From: Hyparrhenia diplandra
Taxonomy: Eukaryota; Streptophyta; Magnoliopsida; Poales; Poaceae
DNA: 64,000 nucleotides
NCBI GenBank assembly: GCA_015847255.1
Contig: JADLZK010008780.1
Span: 1-64,000 of the forward strand
Direction: 5' to 3'
Below, piece after piece: positions 48,100 to 60,100 of the stretch. The notes beneath the pieces were generated by a model. That model was not told the origin of the DNA. It saw only the letters and a program-made list of their open reading frames with translations, and ran no database searches. The first letter of the stretch is position 1. The number at the start of each line of letters is the position of its first letter. Both the position numbers and the translations under genes were made by a program.

Positions 48100-51000
48100 A
48101 TGGCTGCTCCCCTCCTCTCTTCCTGGCCATGGACAAGCCTCGGCGATTACAAGGCAACCACACACTCTACTCCACTCCTCGCTCCTTTCACTTTTGTGCA
48201 TTCATGTCCATGCATAAACGCAAATCGATCTATATATTTGCAATGGAATCCTGTGTGTTTCGATCGATCTACAGTTGTTCCTTATTTGTTGACATCCATG
48301 TTTGTGCATATGTACATATATATATCTGCAGTACGCGCTGCTGGGGCCTTTGGTGTGGAAGGTGGTGCAAGAATGGCGGGAGCAAGGGGCCCTGCCGCTG
48401 GCGCTTGGCTCCTGGTGGCTGCACCTGCTGCTGCTGTTCGTGGTGCGGGGACTCACCTACCAGTTCTGGTTCAGCTACGGCAACATGCTCTTCTTCACCC
48501 GCCGCCGCCGCGTCGTCGCCGACGGCGTCGACTTCCGCCAGATCGACGCCGAGTGGGACTGGTGAGTACTAGACTTCTAGTGCACCCGTTTACCTTCAGA
48601 GACGTGTGCAGCTGGCTGCAGCTAGCTGCATGGGCATCTTGAGTCTTTGCGGCACCAAACAGCTTTGTTGTTTGTTGTTGGAGGCTGGCCGGAGTCATCC
48701 AAAATGCGTGGATGGGTCACACTTTGTATTGATGGCAACGATTGCGGCTATAGCAGTCGAGCTTGTAGTACCTCTAGCTTCTACGACTCTAGTAGCTCTA
48801 GTATTCACAGTTTGATTTTTGCAGTTGATGAGCTTGTAGTAGCTAGATGCTCTAGCTTCTACAAAGAGTTTAAAAGCCCCAAAAATATCTTCTTTTTTTC
48901 TATAAGTGCACTTTCTCTCACCACTTTCATCTCACCATACTTCGGATTAAAAATAATTTACCGTAGCAGTACTTGCTCGATAATCAAAGCTGTCTGAAGA
49001 CTCTTGCATATCATTGGTTGGTGTAATTCTTCATCCAGAGGGGCACTGTAACTCGGTAACTCTTGTGAGACGTGTCAGTGACTGTGTCTGACCGTGTGGC
49101 CCCCACCTCTCCGCAGGGACAACTTTCTGGTGCTGCAAACGCTGATCGGGGCCACGGTCGTCAACAGCCCACTGCTCCCGGGCCTGCGGCAGCTCTGCCT
49201 GTGGGACCTCCGCGGGTGGGCCGTCGCTCTGCTGCTGCATGTGGGCTTCTCAGAGCCGGTCTTCTACCTGGCCCACCGGGCCCTCCACCGCGCCCCGCTC
49301 TTCGCCCGCTACCACGCCGCGCACCACTCCTCCGGCGTCGCCACCCAGGCGCTGACAGGTGGGTGGGTCCGAGCGGCGATCCCATACTACGTCCTACTAC
49401 TCCTCGTCATTATGATGATCATCAGTACAGTATTAATGGGAGTATAATACGTACTTGCAGCCGGGTTCGGGACGCCGCTGGAGGTCCTGCTGCTGACGCT
49501 GGTGATGGGGGTCCCACTGGCAGGGGCCTTCCTGATGGGCACCGGGTCCCTAGGCCTGGTCTACGTGCACGCCCTCGCGTTCGACTACCTCCGCGCCATG
49601 GGCTACAGCAACGTCGAGGTCGTGTCGCCCAGGGTCTTCGAAGCCTTCCCGCTGCTCAGATACATCCTCTACACACCTTCGTGAGTACACTAGCCTTCTT
49701 CCAAACAAAATATAATATTAAGTTTAGATTAAAATTAAGCTTTTTTTTTATTCAACTAAATTTAGAGAATTTTTTAAATTAATTCCTTGTACGTATGGCA
49801 ACCAACCACCAGATACCTGAGCCTGCACCACCGCGAGCGTCGCGGCAACTTCTGCCTGTTCATGCCGGCGCTGGACTGGCTGGGCGGGACGATGGACGAG
49901 CGGTCGTGGTCGCTGCAGCGGGCGGCGTACGACGGCGACGGCGCCGGCGCGCTGGGGACGCCGGGGTTCGTGTTCCTGGCGCATGTGGTGGACATCATGT
50001 CGTCGATGCACGTGCCGTTCGCGCTCCGGTCACTGAGCGCCAAGCCGTTCGCCAACCATTTCTTCCTCCTCCCGTTCTGGCCGCTCGCATTCAGCTTCAT
50101 GCTCCTCATGTGGTGCTGCTCCAAGACCTTCGTCGTCAGCTTCTACTGCCTACGTGGACAGCTCCACCAGACCTGGTCCGTGCCTCGCTATGGCTTCCAG
50201 GTACGATCGATCGAGTACGCCGGTGTGCTTGCTTTGCGCATTCCTTCGTCGGCCTGCTCCCATCCGGATGCGTTGTCCGGCTGATGGTTTCTACGGCTAA
50301 TAAGGCGACTGATACTATTACGCGTGTCCATTGATTGAGAATTGAATGTGGGTGTGGATGTGGATGTGTTTGTGCAGTACTTCTTACCGGCGGCGAAGAA
50401 GGGCATCAACCAGCAGATCGAGCTGGCGATCCTGCGAGCCGACAGGATGGGCGTCAAGGTGCTGAGCCTCGCCGCACTCAACAAGGTCAGCCGTCCAGCT
50501 CAGCTAGCTCCTTATTACTAGCTTAATAGCTCTCGTTATTATTAGTACAGGATGGACCGAACCCATGCGTAATCACGCATACAGTATACGAGTACAGTAC
50601 TACGTGTAGTATGACGTAGCGTAGCTGTGTGTCCCATCTGCCGGCTCGGTTTTTCGTCGCGCTTTGATTGATCATGCGACGCGACGCGCGCGATGACGAT
50701 GACCCGGCCTTCACTCTGTCTGTCGTGTCGCCCATCACGTGTCGTTGGGCCGTAGTGTCAAGCAGTACAATACAGTACGTATATACAGTACTGGATGCAG
50801 CGATCACTCGACTGGTCCATCCAACCAACCAACTACTCGCTCGACGGGGATGCATCATGCATGTGGACGCATTGAATTGAAGGGCCGCCGTCCGGCGACC
50901 CGTCCGGCGACTACACCCATGGCCGTATGTAGTATGGGACAGGTGTGTGTGCGCGCGCGTGGAGGAGAGGAGAGGGTGGCCATGGTGCAGGCAACAGCTA

Positions 51001-52363
51001 GCCCCACCCCAATTGATGGCGGCGACGATGGAGACCTCGGAGAGAAGGGCGTGCGTCAATGATGCTACTATTGATGATGAGATCTCGGCGAGGCGGCGAA
51101 TGAGCCTGCCGCCGCGCCGCCGCGCCCCCAGCGGCCCGCGGTCCTTGTCGCGCACCGGCACCAGTGCGGCCAGATCGCGGGAGGCGCGCGTGGCAGTGGC
51201 AGTGGCAGGCACCAGTGCGGCCGTGGGTCATGCGTGCCTCCTCGAGACCGTGACCGTGATGGGTCGTTCTCGTTGGCAGGCATGGGAATCCTGCATGGCG
51301 GTCCTGCCTGCCGCTTGCCCTGCTCCAATCAGTGGGAGTGGCGGGGTGCCGCGTGTGCGCCGAGCCGTAGATCCATCCATGCACGCCAATCAGACGGGTG
51401 TCGTGGACACAAGTGTACAGTAGAGATGGTACGGGGCGTGCAGGCCCGGCTGCAGGCATGCCTGCCACTCGGTGTGTCTTCTCTGTTCTGGGACGACCAA
51501 AAAACAAAAAAATTCGGAATCCAATTGTACTGCAGCGTGCCGCATTTTTAACCCGGTAAACGGTAATTTTGACTTTGTACTGTGTCGATCTGTTTGTCTG
51601 TGTGCATCGATATCATCTTCAGAACGAGGCGCTCAACGGTGGCGGCACCCTGTTCGTGAACAAGCACCCGGACCTGCGCGTGAGGGTGGTGCACGGCAAC
51701 ACGCTGACGGCGGCCGTGATCCTGAACGAGATCCCCAGCAACGTCAAGGAGGTGTTCATGACCGGCGCCACCTCCAAGCTCGGCAGAGCCATCGCTCTCT
51801 ATCTCTGCAGAAAGAAGATCAGAGTCCTGGTAATATACACATACAGCACCACGTGTACTAGAACACATTCAGCATCCATCTTATCACATGCGTTTTGAAC
51901 TGGTAACCTCTCTCGACCTCAGATGTTCACCATGTCATCGGAGAGGTTCGTGAAGATCCAGAGGGAGGCGCCAGCGGAGTACCAGCAGTACCTAGTGCAG
52001 GTGACCAAGTACACGGCGGCACAGAGCTGCAAGACGTGGATCGTGGGCAAGTGGCTGTCGCCACGTGAGCAGCGGTGGGCGCCGCCGGGGACGCACTTCC
52101 ACCAGTTCGTGGTGCCGCCCATCATCGGCTTCCGCTGGGACTGCGTCTACGGCAAGCTCGCCGCCATGAGGCTCCCCAAGGACGTGCAGGGCCTCGGGTC
52201 CTGCGAGTACACCATGGAGCGCGGGGTCGTGCACGCGTGCCACGCCGGCGGCGTCGTCCACTTCCTCGAAGGGTGGCAACACCATGAGGTCGGCGCCATT
52301 GATGTCGACCGCATCGATGTCGTCTGGAACGCTGCGCTCAAGCATGGGCTGACGCCGGTGTGA
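48100..52363 (+). CDS. GL1: GLOSSY1/CER3 (WAX2)-like wax biosynthesis protein
   Basis: Eight exons encode 629 residues, close to maize GLOSSY1: 48100-48153, 48332-48561, 49117-49358, 49461-49680, 49813-50200, 50378-50485, 51623-51829, 51923-52363. The N-terminal half is a multi-span membrane region of the fatty-acid hydroxylase type with His boxes H148-x3-H152 and H161-x2-H164-H165. The C-terminal half is the WAX2-C domain (NEALNGGGTLFVNKHP, TGATSKLGRA, CKTWIVGKWLSPREQRWAP, HHEVGAIDVDRIDVVW). CER3-type proteins work in the ER with CER1 to make alkanes for cuticular wax. Position 251, normally the first His of the third box, is Leu (YLSLHH). Intron 1 starts GC (AAG/GCAACC) rather than GT. All other introns are GT-AG and the frame is intact throughout. 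It could be any of the GL1-group paralogues. Confidence 0.94.
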
Positions 52364-53151
52364 TCTCAGTGGCTACTACCCTGGTGGCCTGGCTATTCTT
52401 GTTGTACTCTCCAATGGTAATTGGGACGACGACGCCACAAATGTACACGCGCGCGTTTGCATCCACGATCGATCTGAGCGGCAGGATCGATCGCGACGGG
52501 CTATTATTATTTATAAATTTATAAAATTCGACGTGGCAAATGGGTCTCTTTTTCCGTGTCAAATTAACACTGATGTAGGATGGCCGATCGACGCGATTGT
52601 CACGTGATCGATCGCTGACTTCGTTGGGCGCAGTGGCGCGCCGCGTGTGTATATATGGCTGCTGCTGCTGCCGGGTTGTGTTGCAGTGCCGCCTTTCAAC
52701 ATCGAAACTTCAATCGAAACCCACACGACTCGTGCGTGCGCCCTGCCCAATTCACCGGGAGATACGCGTAATATGGGCTATGTTTTGATGTGCTAAATTG
52801 GGGACTACATTTTTCCTCAAAAAACATCGGGACTGCCGTTTATTCCAACTACCAGTGATATACACATCCGAATCCGAACAACAATGATGGCATGGCATCA
52901 CAACTGTTCCCTTTTTCACTCAGTTTTTTCCCTCAAATACGCCAAAAAAAATGCGCTTCATTATACCCCTCAAATACGAAACAAAGCCATTATATTTTGA
53001 AAGAACACTTTTGTGGAGAGGGACCTAAAAGCCAGCACAGCCCATAACCAATATGCCAGCAAAGCCTCGGTCTCTCGGCAATTCCGGCCCAAGCCACACG
53101 TTTCCCATTTCCTCGCGAGAATGCTCAAACGCAAAAGAAATGACAAAAAAA
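52364..53151. other. 3' flank of the GLOSSY1-like gene
   Basis: This contains the 3' UTR and intergenic DNA. No gene is seen. Confidence 0.5.
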
Positions 53152-53224
53152 TTCCGTTGCCGGGACTCGAACCCGGGTCTCTCGGGTGAGAGCCGAGTAT
53201 CCTAACCAGCTAGACTACAACGGA
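53152..53224 (-). tRNA. tRNA-Glu (CTC)
   Basis: On the minus strand a full cloverleaf is present. The acceptor stem is TCCGTTG/CAACGGA, with D-loop AGCTGGTTA, anticodon stem CTCGG/CCGAG around loop CTCTCAC (anticodon CTC, decoding GAG), and a T-arm with GGTTCGAGTCC. The discriminator base is A at 53152. A T-run for pol III termination follows on the minus strand (plus-strand A-run 53144-53150). There is no intron, and the internal A and B boxes are intact, so it should be transcribed. Confidence 0.96.
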
Positions 53225-54597
53225 AGCTGATGTTCACAGTTTCTGAATACTTTAAAACTCCTAACAACAGGCGTACATTAATAATGGACAAATGAGTCTC
53301 CCTTACAACAGAAAAGAAGGTTGGACATTTTGTCAAAAAAAAGGTAGGATAAATTTTTTCGTATATAGAACACATATTCAGATATTATATATGTCACGAG
53401 CTTGTCTTTTTTTATATATATAAAATAAATATTTTGGCCCCTACAAGAGTCTACGCACAACCATCGATTGTTATAACATTGTAGCCTTTATCTAGAAAAA
53501 TAAAAATGAAGTAGGAAAAAAAAGGGTTACAAAACAAAAGAGACGTTCAAAAGACCAACTAAACTTCAAGCCTAAAAGAAAACATTTCACTCATACTTGG
53601 CGAAGATATCCAACATTATTGTTTTAAAAAACAACAACAAGAAGAAGCCCACTTCATTATCATTACAACACTTTTGTTTTGTATTTAGGACAAAAATAAA
53701 CGATCCAATATGAAGCTTCGACCCTAAACATACAACACTCACTTCCACCCAATATGAAGTCAGTACAAATGCAACGTTCACCACTAGTTCATTCCACTTA
53801 GTTAGTTTGTTCGTGACCAAAACTATACCGAGCGTTATTTAAAGGTACACTACTAAAGACTTGAGAAATGACTGCATGTTTCTTTCTGGCATTGTTACGC
53901 AAAAAATGGAAATTGTTGTTTTAAGGTGCAAGCACCTAACCATTTATCTAGCGAAAAAACGTGTAAAAGTACGATTATGAAGAAGAAAAGTAGCTAGATA
54001 GATCTAACAAACGTTCTTTTTACCTTACCGTAAGGTTGAACCAAACATAAGAATCTCCTGGTTTTCAATACATGCGTGTTTGGAAGGGTCCCATGGCTAG
54101 CCAGAGTTCTGGCTTCTTGTGTACACCCTCATGTGTTTAATTCTCTGGCCCAATCAAGCCTGGTTGCATTGGAATGATGTTTGGTTCTCAGCCGGATGGA
54201 TCGGTTACCTTTCAATAGAGTTCGGGTAGCCTTATCACCATGCTTTCACCTTTCTCACATTTCATCGAGCGCCTTATTGGCAAGCCTCGTCGTTGAGAGA
54301 GAAGAATGGAGGAGACGGAGACAGCCGGCAGGTCAGCGTAGGGGGAAGGCGCGCGAGCCGGCGGGTGGCGATCGCGCCCTGATCTGGGCATGTCGGCCGG
54401 TGGCATTGTCCCCCGTGAGGCGGCATTGGCTCGGTAGTGGTGCCCCTGTCTCCTTCGTGAGGCCGGTGGAATCCGGCCAGAGGGCTGCAGGACGGCGTTC
54501 CTTGGAAGGAGCATCAATCACACCTGCTTTGCTCCTCATCCCGCGCGACGTAAAAGGGTGAGGGAGATGGAGAAGCGGCGCGACAACGCTTCGTAAC
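53225..54597. other. Intergenic stretch, no recognisable gene
   Basis: AT-rich from 53225 to 54180, then mixed. The short frames have no known domain. Confidence 0.5.
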
Positions 54598-55074
54598 ATG
54601 GGCAGGTGCGTCAGAGCAGTAGCAGCCACCAATCAGCACATCACCATGTTCGTGCACAGTGCCTTCCGGCAAGAGGAGCAAGACAAGGAGAAAAGGGGAT
54701 GCGGAGTCGACGCCCCATTGGCGGTGACAGCTGCCTCAGTGGCGGCGGTGGCGGCCATCTTCATCATCTTCGGCATCTGCTTCGTGCTCACGGGGAACCC
54801 CAGGACAAGGGCCGACCTTCTTCGTCACCATCGAAGAACGCCGGGACAGGGTCCGGCTCCACTTTGTGTTCACGGGCGCGGGCGCCACGGCGGCGGCGGC
54901 GGCGGCAACAACGACGACGAGGAAGAACAGGTGATGTCGCGGTGGGTGAGAGAGGAGGAGCTGGGAGGTGAGGCCATCTCGCCCACGAGAGCCACCCTGC
55001 GCTCCACTCGACCAGGATTATTTGCTACGGCCATTCCCGTTTTAAGTTCCATGCGCACGGACTCTAAAGCATGA
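54598..55074 (+). CDS. Hypothetical single-pass membrane protein, uncertain
   Basis: An open frame of 158 residues contains one clear membrane helix (AVTAASVAAVAAIFIIFGICFVL, about residues 43-65). It is followed by a low-complexity Gly/Asp/Glu-rich tail. I do not recognise a family. The plus-one frame from about 54800 also reads protein-like (PTFFVTIEERRDRVRLHFVF) and may be the true continuation, in which case a frameshift lies near 54795. The gene could also be spurious. Confidence 0.3.
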   Translation: MGRCVRAVAATNQHITMFVHSAFRQEEQDKEKRGCGVDAPLAVTAASVAAVAAIFIIFGICFVLTGNPRTRADLLRHHRRTPGQGPAPLCVHGRGRHGGGGGGNNDDEEEQVMSRWVREEELGGEAISPTRATLRSTRPGLFATAIPVLSSMRTDSKA

Positions 55075-56515
55075 GACGGTTGCATCAAACACGAGCAGGT
55101 GCAGCTGGGGGTGCTCGGGCGAGGCTCTGGCTCTAGCAAACACGCCCACGGTTAACCAATAGTTTTGTCTTATTTTTTTTCACGATCAGGTCTTTTACCC
55201 ACCAATAAATTTGAAAAGACTATATGCTTACCAAACATTCATTTTGTAATCCAAGGTTTAGAATTCTAAGACTTGATCTTCAGGCAGACATAAAATCGTA
55301 CTGTACAAGTGTTCAATTAAGAGACAGGAGGAAACGGTCATGAGCGGATGTAAAATGCGGAGAGAACTCGGGGCGTACTGTTTTGCATCTTTCTCGTGCC
55401 TTTGGTACACTACACAGGCCTACATGGTATGCATTGTAACCTACGGTTGCGCATCACATGGTTCTCGGCAGGGCTCACATTTCTCTCTACCAGCCGACCG
55501 TACTGTCCATTGCATCACGCGCCGGGATTTGAGATCTCACATTCTCACTCACATTAATTCATCCCTTGTGATCGGCCGGTGATCGAGCAAATCAAACTGT
55601 ACTGATGCAGAGCATTGACACCGCGTTCAGTTCCTTGATATTTTTCTCAATGCGTTGAATCGCATCACAGGACACCAGAGAATTAGCTACTGTCCAACTC
55701 ACTGTTATTTCTCCCGTGTCATGACCGACGTGAGTGCTTATATGGTGCAGCGTACGTGTACGTACTTGGACCTGATACAATGGTTAATAGCGTGATTAAT
55801 GGTGACTAGGTAGTCCAATACTACGATTTGTTACTTTATTTACGCGGGCCGGCCGGACGAACCCAATCAATCTTCGTATTCTGGAGTCCAGGACCAACGC
55901 TCACGCGTAACAGCTCCGCTCGGCGCACAGGTCTCCGGACCGGGAGAGACCGAGAGAGGCCAGGGAAGGAAAACAGCAGGGCGATCTGGACTGTACCTGC
56001 TTCCCTGTTGCATGCGCTCTCCACCGTGATCGCGATCTCCTTTTGATCGATCATTTTGCCGGGGCACGGGCCGCCCGGCCGGATCACAGAGCCACGGGAT
56101 ATGTTTCTCCTCCAACTCCAAGATGCCGATGCCGAGCCGTCGTTACCAGAACGAGGAGCCGATCGTTCGCAATCCAACAGAAAGCCCCCGGCGCCCGGGC
56201 CGATACGTATACGACGATATAAATATCGCGCTCCCCCGCAACGGCCACCGCTTCCTCGTCGTCCTCCTCGTTTCGCTCACGGAAAGCACGCACGCGCGCA
56301 CGCGGTCCTCGCCCGATCGATCCCCCACCGCCTAAAGCCTCGCGGCCGGATCCACCCTGCCTGCCTATAGATCCCTCCCTCGCCACCGGGCGCCTCCCCC
56401 TCGCTCATCACCGCATCGTCGCGCGCCCAGCCAAAGCTGCGCCGCCAATCGTGCGTGCCATCCACGGATCGATCCATTCGTTCCATTTCGGCTGGGGCCT
56501 AAGGAGGGAGGGAAT
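55075..56515. other. Upstream region of the STE20-like kinase
   Basis: No gene is recognised. The GC-rich 55840-56510 segment probably includes the kinase promoter and 5' UTR. Frames there lack motifs. Confidence 0.5.
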
Positions 56516-57096
56516 ATGTGGAAGGGGAAGAAGAGCGGGCTTTTGGCGCCGTCTAGGGGTATCAGGAAGCGGGAATTCCCCATCCGCGCTGCGGATTACG
56601 AGCTGCTGGAGCCAATCGGCGACGGCGCCACCGCCGTGGTGCGACGGGCGCGCTGCCTGCCGCTGGGCGGCGAGGTCGTCGCCGTCAAGATCATGAACAT
56701 GGCGCACCGCACAGAGTCCGACGTGGTACACCTACAGTCGACACTTGTTTTGTTAGTCATCATCAGTCTTTGATTTATTTATACAGTATATAGTCTTGTT
56801 TTGTTAGTCATCATCAGTCTTTGATTTACTATAAAGTATATATGATATTGAAACTGACTGAATAAATTAACCACACGCACCCACTTTTTTTTATGGTGTG
56901 ACTGGTTGATTTGTGTGCCATGCTAATTATGTAAGCTTCGGGACACACCGCCATCTCTTGATCAATAACTTCAGTTCTTGTAGTGGCATATGTAAGCATA
57001 CTATACATATGCATCAGGTTTGGGACATGCGTAAAGTGAGCAAAGGTTTAGATTCACCAGATTTGGGAAGAGATTCAGAATTGTAGTAGAGACTTC

Positions 57097-57127
<31 letters not shown>

Positions 57128-60100
57128 TTATATTAGCTACTAAGAGTCAAGAAGCATAATTAAATATATTGCCTGACTCACTTGCTTTCATTTGTTTTGC
57201 AGAACAATGCATCAGAGGAAGTGAAGACCATGATTATGATTGACCATCCGAACCTTCTTAGCGCATACTGCTCATTCACAGAAGGCGAAGCCTTGTGGAT
57301 CGTAATGCCCTACATGGCTGGAGGTTCGTGCTACCACTTGATGAAGTCTTCGTATCCCAAAGGGTTCGACGACGAGAGCTTCATAGCGTTTGTGTTGCGC
57401 GAAACCCTAAAAAGGTTTAGAATACCTTCACGAGAATGGTCACATACATCGGGATGTGAAGGTATGGGACCTTTGTCATTGCCTCACTACGGCTATGCAT
57501 CAGTTAACCAATTAAAACAAAAAAGGCATTTGGATTTGTATGTATATATTATTTTACAATAAGAAGACAATTAATTTGTTTCATTGTGCATGGACACAGG
57601 CTGGAAACATACTGCTTGATCAAGATAAAGGAGTCAAACTATCGGATTTTGGAGTTACCGCTAGCCTTTATGATTCACTAATCAATAGACATGGCAAAAG
57701 GAAGACCCTTGTTGGGACGCCTTGTTGGTAGGAAAATAATAAAATTTATAAATTATCTAGCTATATAGTTTAATGCATTTCATATCTTCTTACATACTAA
57801 CGTTGCTATACAATTCTTTTTTCTTCAAAGGATGGCCCCTGAAGTTATGGAGCAAAAGGATTATGATTTCAAGTATATCTTGTGACTTTGTTATTGTCAT
57901 CGTATAGTAATAGTTAAGTACATTTGTTGATTTTTTTCATTATCTAAAAATAATTGTAGGGCAGATATTTGGTCGTTTGGAATTACTGCACTTGAACTTG
58001 CTATTGGTCATGCACCATTTTCTAGCCAACCTCCAGCAAAGGTATTGCATTAATTTAGTCTATATTGTTCCCTCATAATTATGTGCTTAACTGAGGTTTA
58101 TGAAATGCCATATGCAGGTTTTTCTCATGACGTTACAACATGCCCCTCCATCACTTCATAACACAAAGGAGAAGAAATTTTCAGATGTATGATTTTCAAA
58201 TATTTTCTTGCCAATTAATTGTGCGTGACTATTGATTCATTTCTTTTCTTGTTTTGTAGTCTTTTAAGAGTATGATTGCCACTTGTCTCATTAAGGATCC
58301 GACAAAGAGACCACCAGCCAAAAAGCTATTAAAGCACCCATTTTTCAAAAGAGCAAGGTCAGATCATAGTGCCGTGAGATGTATGCTAAATAAATTGCCA
58401 TCATTGGCTGAGCGAATGCAATTTATAAAGGTAAAAGCAATGTTTTTTTTATATGGAGATATGATTTTTTAGGTTGTGAATAATACAATATATATGTTTT
58501 AAATAGGAAAATGAAGCAAAGTTGCAAGCAGATAAAAAACCTCTTGACAACTGCAAAGAGAAAGCATCACAGGTAAATATACACTCATATTATCTTATTA
58601 TATTATAATAGTTTTCTAGTTTTCCTTTAAACTTCTAAAAGTTATCATTGTGTTTTTAACTAAATAGAGTAAATAGTGAAGTGGGATCGGTTAAGTGAAT
58701 GGTTACTAATTAAAAGTTATGATCTATGCATGGATGATGTGACAATCTTATAAGGAAAGGAATGCTCAATTAGATGGTATATATCAATTCTCACTTTGAA
58801 GCGCCTTCTATGGATTGATCCCCAGTACTATATTTAGGGGCTTACAAGTATGCTAGTGGGTTTTGAGTCTATTTGTTAATAGAATTCCTATAACAGTTGG
58901 GTTATGCCCTTCCTAATTAATTAGCCTACTAAAATGTGTCTTCTTTTGCTCTATGTCGTATCGACCATGATGACACCTAACATTTCAATTTTGACTAATT
59001 TTGTAGAGAAGAAAGCATTAAATATTACCGAGTGGTAAATTTGGACAATACATTTCATAACAATATACCTAAGTGAACCTCATTTGGTGCTTATTTGCTA
59101 GTTGAAACTATCATTGACTAAATAGAGTACATAGTGAAGTGGGATCTGTTGAATGAATGGTTACTAATTAAAGTTATGATCTATGCATGGATGATGTGAC
59201 AATCTTATAAGGAAGGTAATGCTCAATTAAATGGTATACATCAATTCTCACTTTGAAACTATGATGAAACAGGGAAGAGTATAGAAGAGGTGTGAGTGAA
59301 TGGAATTTTGATATTGCGAGACTTAAAAGCACAAGCGGCATTGGTATGTGCATAATCTCTAAGTAAAGTTTGGAAGTAGTGTCTCCACTTTCTATTTGTA
59401 TGTGACTAAAATTTTGTTTAAGCTGCTAGCATTACCCGATGAGAATGAAGTCAAGACTTTTTACGTTTTCTATTTTGAACTGGACATTGTTGATGAAACT
59501 ACACAGTTAAAAGATATTAGAGTACAAAGTCACTCAATAATTGATGATAAAATGGTAATGTAATTTTAAGTGGTTTTGTAGTGATTTATTATAACTAGAC
59601 AACATAAAGTATTTAGTAACAAATGTTTGCATTTCGTGAATGTTGGTGATGATGGCTCGGGAAAATCAAATTCAACAAGTCCGATGTCTTTATGTCAAAG
59701 GTTGGTTTTACTTAGATATATCTAGATGTTGTGTTAGTTGTTTCTTAGTTATACTAACATTTTTCACTTGTCTATAAACATCACTCTATCATATATGATT
59801 TACGTATGTAAATATAAATAAGTTTATTTCTATTTAATCTTACAATAGGCTTATTATTATTTATCAAAATAGCTTTTAAGGGTTGGTTGTTTTATGTGTC
59901 CATGTTAGATTTAGTTGCATAGGAGTTAATTATTTCATCTAAGGTATAGTTAGATATGTTTTTGCCTAACATAAATTGCCTCCATCGGTGTGAAGCTTGA
60001 TTTTGATAAAGGAAGTCCTAATGGCCTTGTGCTAAAGTGAGTCATTTGAAATTCATTCAATATCACCCGCTAAGCAACCGACAAGAGCAGAGCACGTTTT

